64,000 nt of DNA from NCBI GenBank assembly GCA_910579465.1, contig CAJTUB010000004.1, positions 248,436-312,435 of the forward strand, written 5' to 3'. Position numbers and translations under genes: made by a program. Below the pieces are notes generated by a model. That model was not told the DNA's origin and did not search any database. It worked only from the letters and a program-made list of their open reading frames with translations. How positions within the stretch are numbered: the stretch's first letter is position 1; each line of letters starts with the position of its first letter. Below are positions 8,500 to 16,702 of this stretch, piece after piece. This DNA comes from an uncultured Lachnospiraceae bacterium. Lineage in GTDB: Bacteria > Bacillota > Clostridia > Lachnospirales > Lachnospiraceae.

Positions 8500-11400
8500 A
8501 TGGAATTTACACATCTTCATGTACATACGGAGTACAGCCTTTTGGACGGCTCTTCGAAAATCAAGGAAATCGTGGCACGGGCAAAGGAGCTTGGCATGGA
8601 CAGCCTTGCGATTACCGACCACGGGGTCATGTACGGGGTCATCGATTTTTACCGTGCCTGTAAGGCAGAGGGCATCCGTCCGGTCTTAGGCTGTGAAATC
8701 TATGTTGCTCCCGGCTCCCGGTTCCAGAAGGAGGGCAACGCCTCGGACGAGCGGTATTATCATCTGGTGCTGCTTGCCGAAAATAACAAGGGCTATTCCA
8801 ACCTGATTAAGATTGTTTCCAAAGGGTTTACGGAAGGGTATTATTATAAGCCGCGTGTAGACTTAGAGGTTCTGCAGGAGTATCACGAGGGGATTATCGC
8901 GCTTTCGGCGTGCCTTGCGGGCGAGGTTGCCACGCAGATACGGCGCGGCTTTTATGAAGAGGGAAAGGCTGCGGCGCTGCGGCTTCTTGCTATCTTCGGC
9001 GAGGGAAATTTCTTTCTGGAGCTGCAGGACCACGGGATTCCCGACCAGAAAACCGTGAACCAGGCGCTGTTACGCATGAGCGCGGAGACAGGCATCCCGC
9101 TTGTTGCTACGAACGACGTGCATTATACGTTTGCCGAGGACGAGAAGGCGCACGATATCCTGCTCTGCATCCAGACGCAGAAAAAGGTATCGGATACGGA
9201 CCGGATGCGCTATGATGGCGGGCAGTATTACCTGAAGTCGCCGGAGGAGATGGAGGCGCTGTTCCCTTATGCGAAGGAGGCGCTACGGCGGACGAAGGAG
9301 ATTTCGGACCGCTGCGACGTGGAGATTGTATTCGGGGAGTATAAGCTGCCGAAGTACGATGTCCCGGAGGGCTATACGGCAAAGGAGTACCTCCGAAAGC
9401 TCTGCGAGGAGGGCTTTGCGGTGCGTTACCCGGAGGCGGACGATTCGCTCAGGGAGCGCTTAAGCTATGAGCTGAAGATCATTGAGGACATGGGCTTTGT
9501 CGATTATTTCCTCATTGTCTGGGACTTTATCAAATACAGCCGCGACCACGGGATTGCGGTAGGTCCCGGAAGAGGAAGCGGCCCAGGGAGCATAGCGGCA
9601 TACTGCCTGTGGATTACCAACATCGACCCGATTCGCTATCACCTGCTGTTTGAGCGCTTTTTAAATCCGGAGCGGCTGACGATGCCCGATTTTGATATTG
9701 ATTTCTGCTTTGAACGGCGGCAGGAGGTCATTGACTATGTCGTGCGAAAGTACGGGAAGGAGCAGGTCGTACAGATTGTTACGTTTGGTACGATGGCGGC
9801 GCGGCTTGCTATCCGCGACGTCGGACGGGCAATGGATCTGCCGTACGCGAAGGTGGACAGCGTTGCGAAGCAGGTACCGAACGAGCTCGGGATTACGATA
9901 GAAAAGGCGCTGGTGCAGAATCCGGAGCTGCGGCAGATGTATGAGACGGACGAGGAAATAAAAGAGCTGATTATGATGTCCGAGCGTCTGGAGGGGCTTC
10001 CGCGCCACACGTCGATGCACGCGGCGGGCGTGATTATCAGTAACGCGCCGGCAGACGAGTATGTCCCGCTCTGCCGCGGCGCGGACGATGTAATTGTCAC
10101 GCAGTTTACGATGACGACGTTAGAGGAACTCGGACTTTTGAAAATGGATTTCCTGGGTCTTAGGACGCTGACCGTCATCCAGGACGCGGTAAAGCTGGTA
10201 AACCGGAGCCGGAGCGGAGCGGAGATGCTGGATATCGACGCAATCGACGAGGCGGACCCGAAGGTATATGAGCTGATCAGCTCCGGGAAAACCGAGGGCG
10301 TGTTTCAGCTGGAAAGCACCGGAATGAAAAGCTTTATCAAGGAATTAAAGCCGGGAAACATGGAGGATATTATGGCAGGAATTTCCCTGTATCGTCCGGG
10401 CCCGATGGACTTCATCCCGAAGTATATCGAAGGAAAGCACAATCCAGCGTCGGTCGTGTACGACTGTAAGGAGCTGGAGCCGATTCTGCAGCCGACCTAC
10501 GGCTGTATCGTATACCAGGAGCAGGTCATGCAGATTGTACGCGACCTCGCGGGTTACAGCTACGGGCGGAGCGACCTGGTGCGCCGTGCTATGGCAAAGA
10601 AAAAGGCGTCGGTGATGGAAAAGGAGCGCCGGAATTTCGTATACGGCAATGCAGAGGAGGGGGTAAAGGGCTGTATTGCGAACGGGATTTCCGAACAGAC
10701 CGCCAATAAAATTTTCGATGAGATGACGGATTTTGCGAAATATGCCTTTAACCAGTCCCATGCGGCGTGCTATGCGGTAGTCGCTTACCAGACCGCCTAT
10801 TTAAAGTGCTATTATCCGGTGGAGTTCATGGCGGCGTTAATGACCTCGGTCATGGACAATGCCGGGAAGGTGGCAGGCTATATCCTGACCTGCCGCCAGA
10901 TGGGGATTGGGATACTGCCACCCGACGTAAACAAGGGTGAGGCACGGTTTACGACGGAGGGAAACTGCATCCGCTTTGCACTCGCGGCAATTAAAGGACT
11001 CGGAAAGCCCCTGATTGAAGCGGTTACGGCGGAGCGTAAGGAAAACGGGCCGTATACAACCTTAAAGGACTTTGTGGAGCGCCTGTCCGGAACGGGAGTC
11101 AATAAGCGCTCCCTCGAGAGCTTTATCAAGTCCGGGGCGTTTGACTGCCTGAAGGGAAACCGGCGGCAGCTGATGCAGAGCTATGCGGCAGTTGTGGACA
11201 GCGTTGTGACCGACCGGAAGAAGAGCCTTTCCGGGCAGATGAGCCTGTTTGATTTTGCCGCGCCGGAGGATAAGGAAAACTTTGAGGTACGGCTGCCGGA
11301 TGTTCCGGAGTTTGAGAAAAACGAACTGCTGGCGTTTGAAAAGGAAACACTTGGAATCTACCTGAGCGGACATCCTCTGCAGGAGTACGAGGCAATGCTT

Positions 11401-11985
11401 GCCGCCAATGTAACGAGGCTTTCCTCTGATTTTCTTCCGCCGGAGGAAGGCGAAATGGAAGAGACAAAGGTCAATGACGGCGAAGCGGCGGTCATCGGCG
11501 GAATGATTACCGGGATTACAAGAAAGACGACCCGCAGTAATTCGCTTATGGCATTCGTTACGGTGGAGGATTTGCTGGGAACCGTGGAGGTCATCGTGTT
11601 TCCGCGGGACTTTGAAAAGTATAAGCAGGAGATTTATGAAGATAATAAAGTATTAATCCGGGGAAGAGTCGGTGTTGAGGAAGAACGTGCAGCACGCCTG
11701 ATCTGCAGTGAAATTATCCCGTTTGCGTCGGTGCCCCGTGAAGTATGGGTGCGTTTCCCGGATAAGGAAGCCTTTCTGCAGCAGGAACAGAGGCTGTATC
11801 ACATACTGGATGCGTTTGACGGCAAGGATGAGACGGTCGTGTACTGTGTAGCGGAGAAAGCCATAAAGCGTCTGCCGAAAAGCCATGCGACATCAGCATG
11901 CAGGGCACTGGAAAAACAGCTTCTGGAAGCTTTTGGTAAAGAATCTGTAAAAGTTGTGGAAAAAAAACTTGAAAAACATGGATAA
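8500..11985 (+). CDS. dnaE: DNA polymerase III subunit alpha
   Basis: A replicative DNA polymerase of 1161 residues. It has an N-terminal PHP domain starting FTHLHVHTEYSLLDGSS, palm catalytic aspartates in PDFDIDF, a fingers region, a helix-hairpin-helix region and an OB-fold domain (about 985-1070) near AAVIGGMITGITRKTTR. ATG 8500 follows AAAGGAGGAGGC. The upstream in-frame extension to 8434 is not supported by homology. Clostridia also carry PolC, so this DnaE probably acts in lagging-strand or primer extension work. No intein or frameshift was seen. Confidence 0.95.
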   Translation: MEFTHLHVHTEYSLLDGSSKIKEIVARAKELGMDSLAITDHGVMYGVIDFYRACKAEGIRPVLGCEIYVAPGSRFQKEGNASDERYYHLVLLAENNKGYSNLIKIVSKGFTEGYYYKPRVDLEVLQEYHEGIIALSACLAGEVATQIRRGFYEEGKAAALRLLAIFGEGNFFLELQDHGIPDQKTVNQALLRMSAETGIPLVATNDVHYTFAEDEKAHDILLCIQTQKKVSDTDRMRYDGGQYYLKSPEEMEALFPYAKEALRRTKEISDRCDVEIVFGEYKLPKYDVPEGYTAKEYLRKLCEEGFAVRYPEADDSLRERLSYELKIIEDMGFVDYFLIVWDFIKYSRDHGIAVGPGRGSGPGSIAAYCLWITNIDPIRYHLLFERFLNPERLTMPDFDIDFCFERRQEVIDYVVRKYGKEQVVQIVTFGTMAARLAIRDVGRAMDLPYAKVDSVAKQVPNELGITIEKALVQNPELRQMYETDEEIKELIMMSERLEGLPRHTSMHAAGVIISNAPADEYVPLCRGADDVIVTQFTMTTLEELGLLKMDFLGLRTLTVIQDAVKLVNRSRSGAEMLDIDAIDEADPKVYELISSGKTEGVFQLESTGMKSFIKELKPGNMEDIMAGISLYRPGPMDFIPKYIEGKHNPASVVYDCKELEPILQPTYGCIVYQEQVMQIVRDLAGYSYGRSDLVRRAMAKKKASVMEKERRNFVYGNAEEGVKGCIANGISEQTANKIFDEMTDFAKYAFNQSHAACYAVVAYQTAYLKCYYPVEFMAALMTSVMDNAGKVAGYILTCRQMGIGILPPDVNKGEARFTTEGNCIRFALAAIKGLGKPLIEAVTAERKENGPYTTLKDFVERLSGTGVNKRSLESFIKSGAFDCLKGNRRQLMQSYAAVVDSVVTDRKKSLSGQMSLFDFAAPEDKENFEVRLPDVPEFEKNELLAFEKETLGIYLSGHPLQEYEAMLAANVTRLSSDFLPPEEGEMEETKVNDGEAAVIGGMITGITRKTTRSNSLMAFVTVEDLLGTVEVIVFPRDFEKYKQEIYEDNKVLIRGRVGVEEERAARLICSEIIPFASVPREVWVRFPDKEAFLQQEQRLYHILDAFDGKDETVVYCVAEKAIKRLPKSHATSACRALEKQLLEAFGKESVKVVEKKLEKHG

Positions 11986-11997
11986 ACGCAGTACAAT
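11969..11997 (+). promoter_or_regulatory. Putative promoter for pfkA
   Basis: TTGAAA at 11969-11974, a 17-nt spacer and TACAAT at 11992-11997, overlapping the last codons of dnaE. The spacing and match are good, so pfkA may be transcribed separately. Confidence 0.5.
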
Positions 11998-12041
11998 ACT
12001 ATGGGAATGTATTTGGGAATATAGCACGGAGGAATGGAGAT

Positions 12042-13055
12042 ATGGCAACAAAAAAAGTGGTAAAGAAGGCTGCGGAGCCGGGAGATAATATTAAGACCAT
12101 CGGAGTATTGACGAGCGGCGGCGACGCACCGGGCATGAACGCGGTAATTCGTGCCGTAGTCAGGACTGCGCTTGCAAGCGGCAGAAAGGTAAAGGGAATC
12201 CGCAGAGGCTATGCCGGACTTCTGGAGGAAGATATTGTTGATATGAACGCAAAGAGCGTTGCCGATATTATCCAGCGCGGCGGAACCGTTTTATATACCG
12301 CAAGATGCGCGGAGTTTATGACGGCAGAAGGACAGGACAAGGGTGCAGCAATCTGTAAGAAGCACGGAATTGATGCAATTGTTGTCATTGGCGGCGACGG
12401 TTCCTTCCAGGGTGCCAGAAAGCTTGCGGCGCGCGGCATTAATACCATCGGAGTGCCGGGAACCATCGACCTTGATATTGCCTGCACGGACTACACGGTC
12501 GGCTTTGATACCGCAATCAATACGGCAATGGAGGCAATTGATAAGGTGCGCGATACCTCTACTTCCCATGAAAGATGCAGTATCATCGAAGTAATGGGCC
12601 GTCATGCAGGCTATATTGCGCTCTGGTGCGGTATTGCCAACGGTGCGGAGGATATCCTTCTTCCGGAGCGTTATGAAGAGGGCTTTGAGCAGCGCATTAT
12701 TGAAAATATCAGAGAGAAGCGGAAAATCGGCAAGAAGCATCATATTATCATCAATGCGGAGGGTGTCGGCGATTCCTACGAAATGGCAAAGCGTATCGAG
12801 CAGTCCACCGGTATGGAGACAAGGGCAACCATTGTCGGACATATCCAGCGCGGCGGAAGCCCGACCTGTAAGGACCGTGTATACGCCTCCACAATGGGTG
12901 CTATGGCAGTGGATTTGCTCTGCCAGGGCAAGACAAACCGTCTGGTAGCCTATAAGAACGGGCAGTTCTGCGACTATGATATCGAGGAAGCACTTGCAAT
13001 GAAGAAGGATTTGGACGAATACATGGTACAGATGTCGAAGCGGCTGTCAAGATAA
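12042..13055 (+). CDS. pfkA: ATP-dependent 6-phosphofructokinase
   Basis: A 337-residue enzyme that phosphorylates fructose-6-phosphate to the 1,6-bisphosphate. It has the ATP-binding LTSGGDAPGMNAVIRA, GGDGSFQGA (Gly at the position typical of ATP rather than pyrophosphate use), the catalytic PGTIDLDIACTDYTVGFDTA and HIQRGGSPTCKDR. A Lys-rich N-terminal extension of about 17 residues precedes the family start. GGAGG lies upstream of the ATG. It follows dnaE, as in many Firmicutes. Confidence 0.95.
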   Translation: MATKKVVKKAAEPGDNIKTIGVLTSGGDAPGMNAVIRAVVRTALASGRKVKGIRRGYAGLLEEDIVDMNAKSVADIIQRGGTVLYTARCAEFMTAEGQDKGAAICKKHGIDAIVVIGGDGSFQGARKLAARGINTIGVPGTIDLDIACTDYTVGFDTAINTAMEAIDKVRDTSTSHERCSIIEVMGRHAGYIALWCGIANGAEDILLPERYEEGFEQRIIENIREKRKIGKKHHIIINAEGVGDSYEMAKRIEQSTGMETRATIVGHIQRGGSPTCKDRVYASTMGAMAVDLLCQGKTNRLVAYKNGQFCDYDIEEALAMKKDLDEYMVQMSKRLSR

Positions 13056-13084
13056 GGACGGGGCGCTTTGGAGGCATGGTGCAG

Positions 13085-13249
13085 ATGGAGAAAGTAATCA
13101 CTCTTACGAGTTATTACACGTTACCTGATAGAAAGAAGTATCTCCGTATAGTAGAGCTGTCTGAGAAAAAAAGGGCTTATAAGAGGGCAGCTGTTTTTCG
13201 CGGACAGATTGATAAAGGGTTTATTCCTGTTGATTATTATGTGGAATGA
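13085..13249 (+). CDS. Small basic hypothetical protein
   Basis: A 54-codon frame encoding MEKVITLTSYYTLPDRKK and ending in IDKGFIPVDYYVE. GGAGG at 13070-13074 is 10 nt before ATG 13085; an in-frame ATG at 13076 is too close to it. It begins 29 nt after pfkA and ends before a terminator, so it looks like the last gene of that transcript. It is Lys/Arg/Tyr rich with no membrane segment or known motif. I do not recognise the family. Confidence 0.6.
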   Translation: MEKVITLTSYYTLPDRKKYLRIVELSEKKRAYKRAAVFRGQIDKGFIPVDYYVE

Positions 13250-13283
13250 ATAGAAAGATAATCTTTGATGCAATCGGAGAACA

Positions 13284-13318
13284 AAAAGACAGCGGGTGCT
13301 TTGCCCACTGTCTTTTTT
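13284..13318 (+). terminator. Rho-independent terminator after pfkA and the small ORF
   Basis: AAGACAGCGGGT pairs with GCCCACTGTCTT around a short loop and is followed by a T run. An A run on the other side could let it work for the converging minus-strand gene as well. Confidence 0.8.
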
Positions 13319-13343
13319 ATGAAAGATATTCTAAGTTCTTCTG

Positions 13344-13856
13344 CTATACTGCCTCGTCGACATTGGCGCCGAGCAGTGCGTCTAAGTCGGCTGCCTTCCG
13401 GTTCTTGTCGTAGTCGGAGTTGCCGTACTTAATCAGGGTACGGGTGGTGCCACCTGCGACATAGGAGCGCCCGCATTCCGGGCAGATGGCAGTCTTAATG
13501 GAGACCGTGGCGGAAACCAGCTCGTTTCCAGGCTTGCTTCCCTCCCGTCTGGCATTGGCGACGTGTTCCTTTTCGTGGGACATTACTGCGCCTGCCGAAG
13601 CCTCCGGAGCGATATGACCCGGTGCCTTGAAGGAAACATTGCCTTCGTTTGAGCCGTCGACATACTTACGCTCCTTACAGGTCTGGCACTCGCCCTTTTT
13701 CTCTGCCTTTTCCGTGCGCTTTCCGGAAGCTTCCGTCTTATCTGCAGAAACGCTGCCGGTTTTTGCAGCCGGCTCCGCAGGAGTGCTTCCATATACAGGG
13801 AAAGCAGCAGTTCTGTAGTCCGCGTCGTTTTGAAATTGGTTCATAGAAATAAACAT
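13344..13856 (-). CDS. SprA-family protein with HExxH motif
   Basis: A 170-residue protein. The middle has CQTCKERKYVDGSNEG, then VSFKAPGHIAPEASAGAVMS and HEKEHV, an HExxH zinc-protease-like motif. A further CPEC sits near the C-terminus. This pattern fits the SprA-related putative metalloprotease family, whose biochemical role is poorly known. The N-terminal 60 residues are low complexity and rich in Ala, Thr and Lys. There is no signal peptide. GGAGG is 7 nt before the ATG. It lies just downstream of the PilZ gene on the same strand, and the two are likely co-transcribed. Confidence 0.65.
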   Translation of the reverse strand: MFISMNQFQNDADYRTAAFPVYGSTPAEPAAKTGSVSADKTEASGKRTEKAEKKGECQTCKERKYVDGSNEGNVSFKAPGHIAPEASAGAVMSHEKEHVANARREGSKPGNELVSATVSIKTAICPECGRSYVAGGTTRTLIKYGNSDYDKNRKAADLDALLGANVDEAV

Positions 13857-13892
13857 AGGTCTGCCTCCTTTTTCCTGCTGAAAAGAGCAGTC

Positions 13893-14552
13893 TTATTTTT
13901 TACCCCTTGCCGGGGAATAGGTACTCATTTTATCCTGCTGGCGCTCCCTCTGCCTCTGCATAAGATAGCCGGAAAGAGATGCGCTTGGTTCTACAAACCG
14001 GCAGCCGTAGCTGTAGGTCTGCTTCTCCTCGTCAAACTCCCGGCGTACAATCTTGGCGGCAAGCGCAAGCGTTTTGCGTCCCGTCAACGGGATGGTAAAA
14101 CGGATGGTACGGGAAACGTCATATTTTTCCTTGCTGATAAATCCGAACCCGGATTCGCTGATATCCCGCACCAGTACATCGAACGGCTTCGGGCCTGTAT
14201 GCTGGAATACGAAAATTTTCATGGGTTCACCAATATATACGCGGAAAGCGTTACGCCGGTTGTAAGGCTGGGCTTCCTCTGAAAGCGGAATCTTGTAATA
14301 CACGTTCCCTTTGGTTTTCGTTAAGGAAAGGGAAACCGAGCGCCATCCGAAGACAGCCTGTTCCTGGACACATACAAGGTCAATGGTACAGGAACTGCCA
14401 AAACCGACAGTACGTCCGTCAATTAAAATAGGCTCCAGCAGAATATAGTCGGAATTCACCTGGGCAATCGTTGTTGGTAAGTCTTTTGATTTTATTCCCA
14501 TGGTGACTACAAGAGTCACCGCAGAATGTTCGGCTAGGTCAGCGATGGTCAT
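13893..14552 (-). CDS. PilZ domain protein (YcgR-like, c-di-GMP binding)
   Basis: A 219-residue protein with an N-terminal YcgR-like β domain (about 1-95) and a C-terminal PilZ domain (about 100-205). The PilZ signature is present: NRRNAFR followed by RDISESGFGF. These residues bind cyclic di-GMP in characterised family members. Such proteins link c-di-GMP to motility or surface behaviour. No diguanylate cyclase is nearby, though a chemoreceptor lies 14 kb away. A consensus promoter sits upstream. Confidence 0.82.
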   Translation of the reverse strand: MTIADLAEHSAVTLVVTMGIKSKDLPTTIAQVNSDYILLEPILIDGRTVGFGSSCTIDLVCVQEQAVFGWRSVSLSLTKTKGNVYYKIPLSEEAQPYNRRNAFRVYIGEPMKIFVFQHTGPKPFDVLVRDISESGFGFISKEKYDVSRTIRFTIPLTGRKTLALAAKIVRREFDEEKQTYSYGCRFVEPSASLSGYLMQRQRERQQDKMSTYSPARGKK

Positions 14553-14604
14553 AAGAGCCCCCTTGATCTATGTTAAAAACAAATCTTGCAATTATTTACA
14601 GCAT

Positions 14605-14633
14605 ATTATACTATAAGTTCCTGCGGGGTGCAA
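14605..14633 (-). promoter_or_regulatory. Promoter for the PilZ gene
   Basis: On the minus strand: TTGCAC (14633-14628), a 17-nt spacer and TATAAT (14610-14605). A good sigma-A match about 55 nt before the start codon. Confidence 0.6.
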
Positions 14634-14720
14634 GAAAATTTTAATTTGAATTTCTGAACTTTTTTTGAATTTTACAGTGCCGCTGGGAATAAAAACCTTG
14701 GAATCTCTTTCCGAAATGAC

Positions 14721-14749
14721 TTGACGGGGGGAGAGGTCTGTGCGATACT
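14721..14749 (+). promoter_or_regulatory. Putative promoter for dapF
   Basis: TTGACG at 14721-14726, 17 nt, then GATACT at 14744-14749. About 80 nt of leader separate it from dapF. Confidence 0.45.
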
Positions 14750-14830
14750 ATCTATACGAAAGAAGTACATACGTCCGGCAAAAGGTCCGGTGCGTGATGC
14801 CGCAGGGAGGCGGCGGGAAGGCAGGATAAA

Positions 14831-15664
14831 ATGAAGTTTACGAAAATGCAGGGGTGTGGAAATGATTATGTTTACGTAAATTGTCTGAAAGAAACGGTGG
14901 AGCACCCGGCGGAAACGGCAGTCAGAATCAGCGACCGGCATTTCGGCGTCGGCTCGGACGGACTGATTTTGATTTGTCCTTCTGAAACGGCAGATTTTAA
15001 AATGGTAATGTATAATGCAGACGGTTCCCAGGCACAGATGTGCGGCAACGGCATCCGCTGCGTCGGCAAATATGTCTACGATTACGGACTGACGGATAAG
15101 ACCGTGGTTACGGTGGAGACACCGGCGGGCGTGAAGGAGCTTACGCTTCATATAGAAGAGGGAAAGGTAGCAGAGGTGACCGTCTGTATGGGAAGTCCGG
15201 TGACGGACGCGGCGAAAATCCCGGTAATCGCAGAAAAGAGTCCGGTGATTGCAGAGCCGGTGGAAGTGGAGGGCAGGCAGGAGGTAATGACCTGCGTCTC
15301 CATGGGAAATCCGCATGCTGTCTTTTTTGTGGAGGAGCCGCTTTTGCTTCCGTTAGAGCAGATAGGGCCTGCCTATGAGGCACATGAACGATTTCCGGAG
15401 CGTACGAATACCGAGTTTGTCAAGGTCATCGACCGGAATACGGTTCTGATGCGTGTATGGGAGCGCGGCTCGGGCGAGACGCTTGCCTGCGGTACCGGCG
15501 CCTGTGCCTGTGCCTATGCGGCTATCGTAAACGGCTATACCGAGGACACCGTAACGGTAAAGCTTCTTGGCGGGGATTTGAAAATACAGTACGACAGAGA
15601 TAAGAATGTTATTTATATGACCGGTCCGGCAGTAACGGTATTTGAGGGGGAATATGAAGCATGA
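14831..15664 (+). CDS. dapF: Diaminopimelate epimerase
   Basis: A 277-residue enzyme that interconverts LL- and meso-diaminopimelate for lysine and peptidoglycan. Both catalytic cysteine motifs are visible: MCGNGIRC and ACGTGACA. The family N-terminus MKFTKMQGCGNDYVYVN starts at the chosen ATG, which is preceded by GGGAAGGCAGG. The stop overlaps the next gene (ATGA), so the two are translationally coupled and both act on peptidoglycan metabolism. Confidence 0.95.
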   Translation: MKFTKMQGCGNDYVYVNCLKETVEHPAETAVRISDRHFGVGSDGLILICPSETADFKMVMYNADGSQAQMCGNGIRCVGKYVYDYGLTDKTVVTVETPAGVKELTLHIEEGKVAEVTVCMGSPVTDAAKIPVIAEKSPVIAEPVEVEGRQEVMTCVSMGNPHAVFFVEEPLLLPLEQIGPAYEAHERFPERTNTEFVKVIDRNTVLMRVWERGSGETLACGTGACACAYAAIVNGYTEDTVTVKLLGGDLKIQYDRDKNVIYMTGPAVTVFEGEYEA

Positions 15665-16665
15665 TTTTTCCGAAATGGATTCAAAAGGGTGACTGTATCG
15701 GCGTGACGGCATGTTCTGCGGGAAAGACGGAGCCGGTGGATTTCGTCCGGCTGGATTCCGCCGCAAGACAGTTGGAGCGCCGCGGTTACCGCGTACTGGA
15801 GACCCCGGATACGAGAAAAAACGAAAAGGGGAGAAGCGCCCCGGCGAGAGTACGCGCGGAGGAGCTGCATTCCCTGGCGGAGTGTCCGGAGGTTTCGTGG
15901 ATCGTGCAGGCAGCCGGCGGGGATTACCTTGCCGAGATGCTTTCTTATACGGACTTTGAAAGAATCGGGCGGAACCCGAAGTGGTACCAGGGGTATTCTG
16001 ACCCGACCGGGCTTTTATTTTCGATTACGACAAACTGTGATATGGCGACCGTGTATGCCGGTAATTTTTCCGATTTCGGAATGGAGCCGTGGCATAGAAG
16101 CCTGGAGGAGAACCTTGCGCTGTTAGAGGGAGCGCCGCTTGTGCAAAGGAGCTTTCCGCTCTATCGGGACGGCTTTGCGGAGCGTGTGACCGGACTCGAG
16201 GATTTTCAGGAGGATACTCCGGTGTACTGGGAGAGCGGAGGACAGCCGGTGAGGCTGTCAGGGCGTCTTTTAGGCGGGTGCCTTGACGTTTTGCTGAACC
16301 TTGCCGGGACAAGGTTTGATAAAACAGAAGAGTGGTGCGGGCGTTACAGGGAGGATGGGATTCTGTGGTACCTGGAAAGCTTTGCGCTGAGTGCGGAGCG
16401 GCTGACCTGCGGCCTGTGGCAGCTAAAGGAGGCGGGATGGTTCCGGCATGCGGCGGGCTTTGTCTTTGGCAGGCCGGCGTTCTTTTCGAGTGAAAACGAA
16501 ATCGCGTACAGGGAAGCCGTGGAAGCGGTACTCGGAGAGCTTCAGGTGCCGGTGGTGTATGAGGCGGATATCGGCCATAAGGCGCCGCGCATGACGATGA
16601 TAAACGGCGCCCTGGCGCAGCTTTTTGTGGCGGATGGGAGAGGGGAACTGAGATTAATGTGTTAG
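15661..16665 (+). CDS. LD-carboxypeptidase (S66 family, MccF/LdcA-like)
   Basis: A 334-residue serine peptidase of family S66, which cleaves the LD bond in murein tetrapeptides or, in MccF members, inactivates microcin C-like peptides. The start IFPKWIQKGDCIGVTACSAG and the nucleophile motif WYQGYSDPTGL (Ser at about 119) fit the family; AAGGDYLAEML precedes it. Near the C-terminus, DIGHKAPRMTMINGA carries the conserved His. It overlaps dapF by 4 nt. Murein recycling is the likelier role given that neighbour. Confidence 0.87.
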   Translation: MIFPKWIQKGDCIGVTACSAGKTEPVDFVRLDSAARQLERRGYRVLETPDTRKNEKGRSAPARVRAEELHSLAECPEVSWIVQAAGGDYLAEMLSYTDFERIGRNPKWYQGYSDPTGLLFSITTNCDMATVYAGNFSDFGMEPWHRSLEENLALLEGAPLVQRSFPLYRDGFAERVTGLEDFQEDTPVYWESGGQPVRLSGRLLGGCLDVLLNLAGTRFDKTEEWCGRYREDGILWYLESFALSAERLTCGLWQLKEAGWFRHAAGFVFGRPAFFSSENEIAYREAVEAVLGELQVPVVYEADIGHKAPRMTMINGALAQLFVADGRGELRLMC

Positions 16666-16702
16666 CCGGTGCTTACGGCTTTCCTACAGAGGAAGAAGGG
16701 TT

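Noticed and set aside
13830..14282. 150-codon plus-strand ORF
   Set aside because: Antisense to the PilZ gene and lacking a ribosome site.
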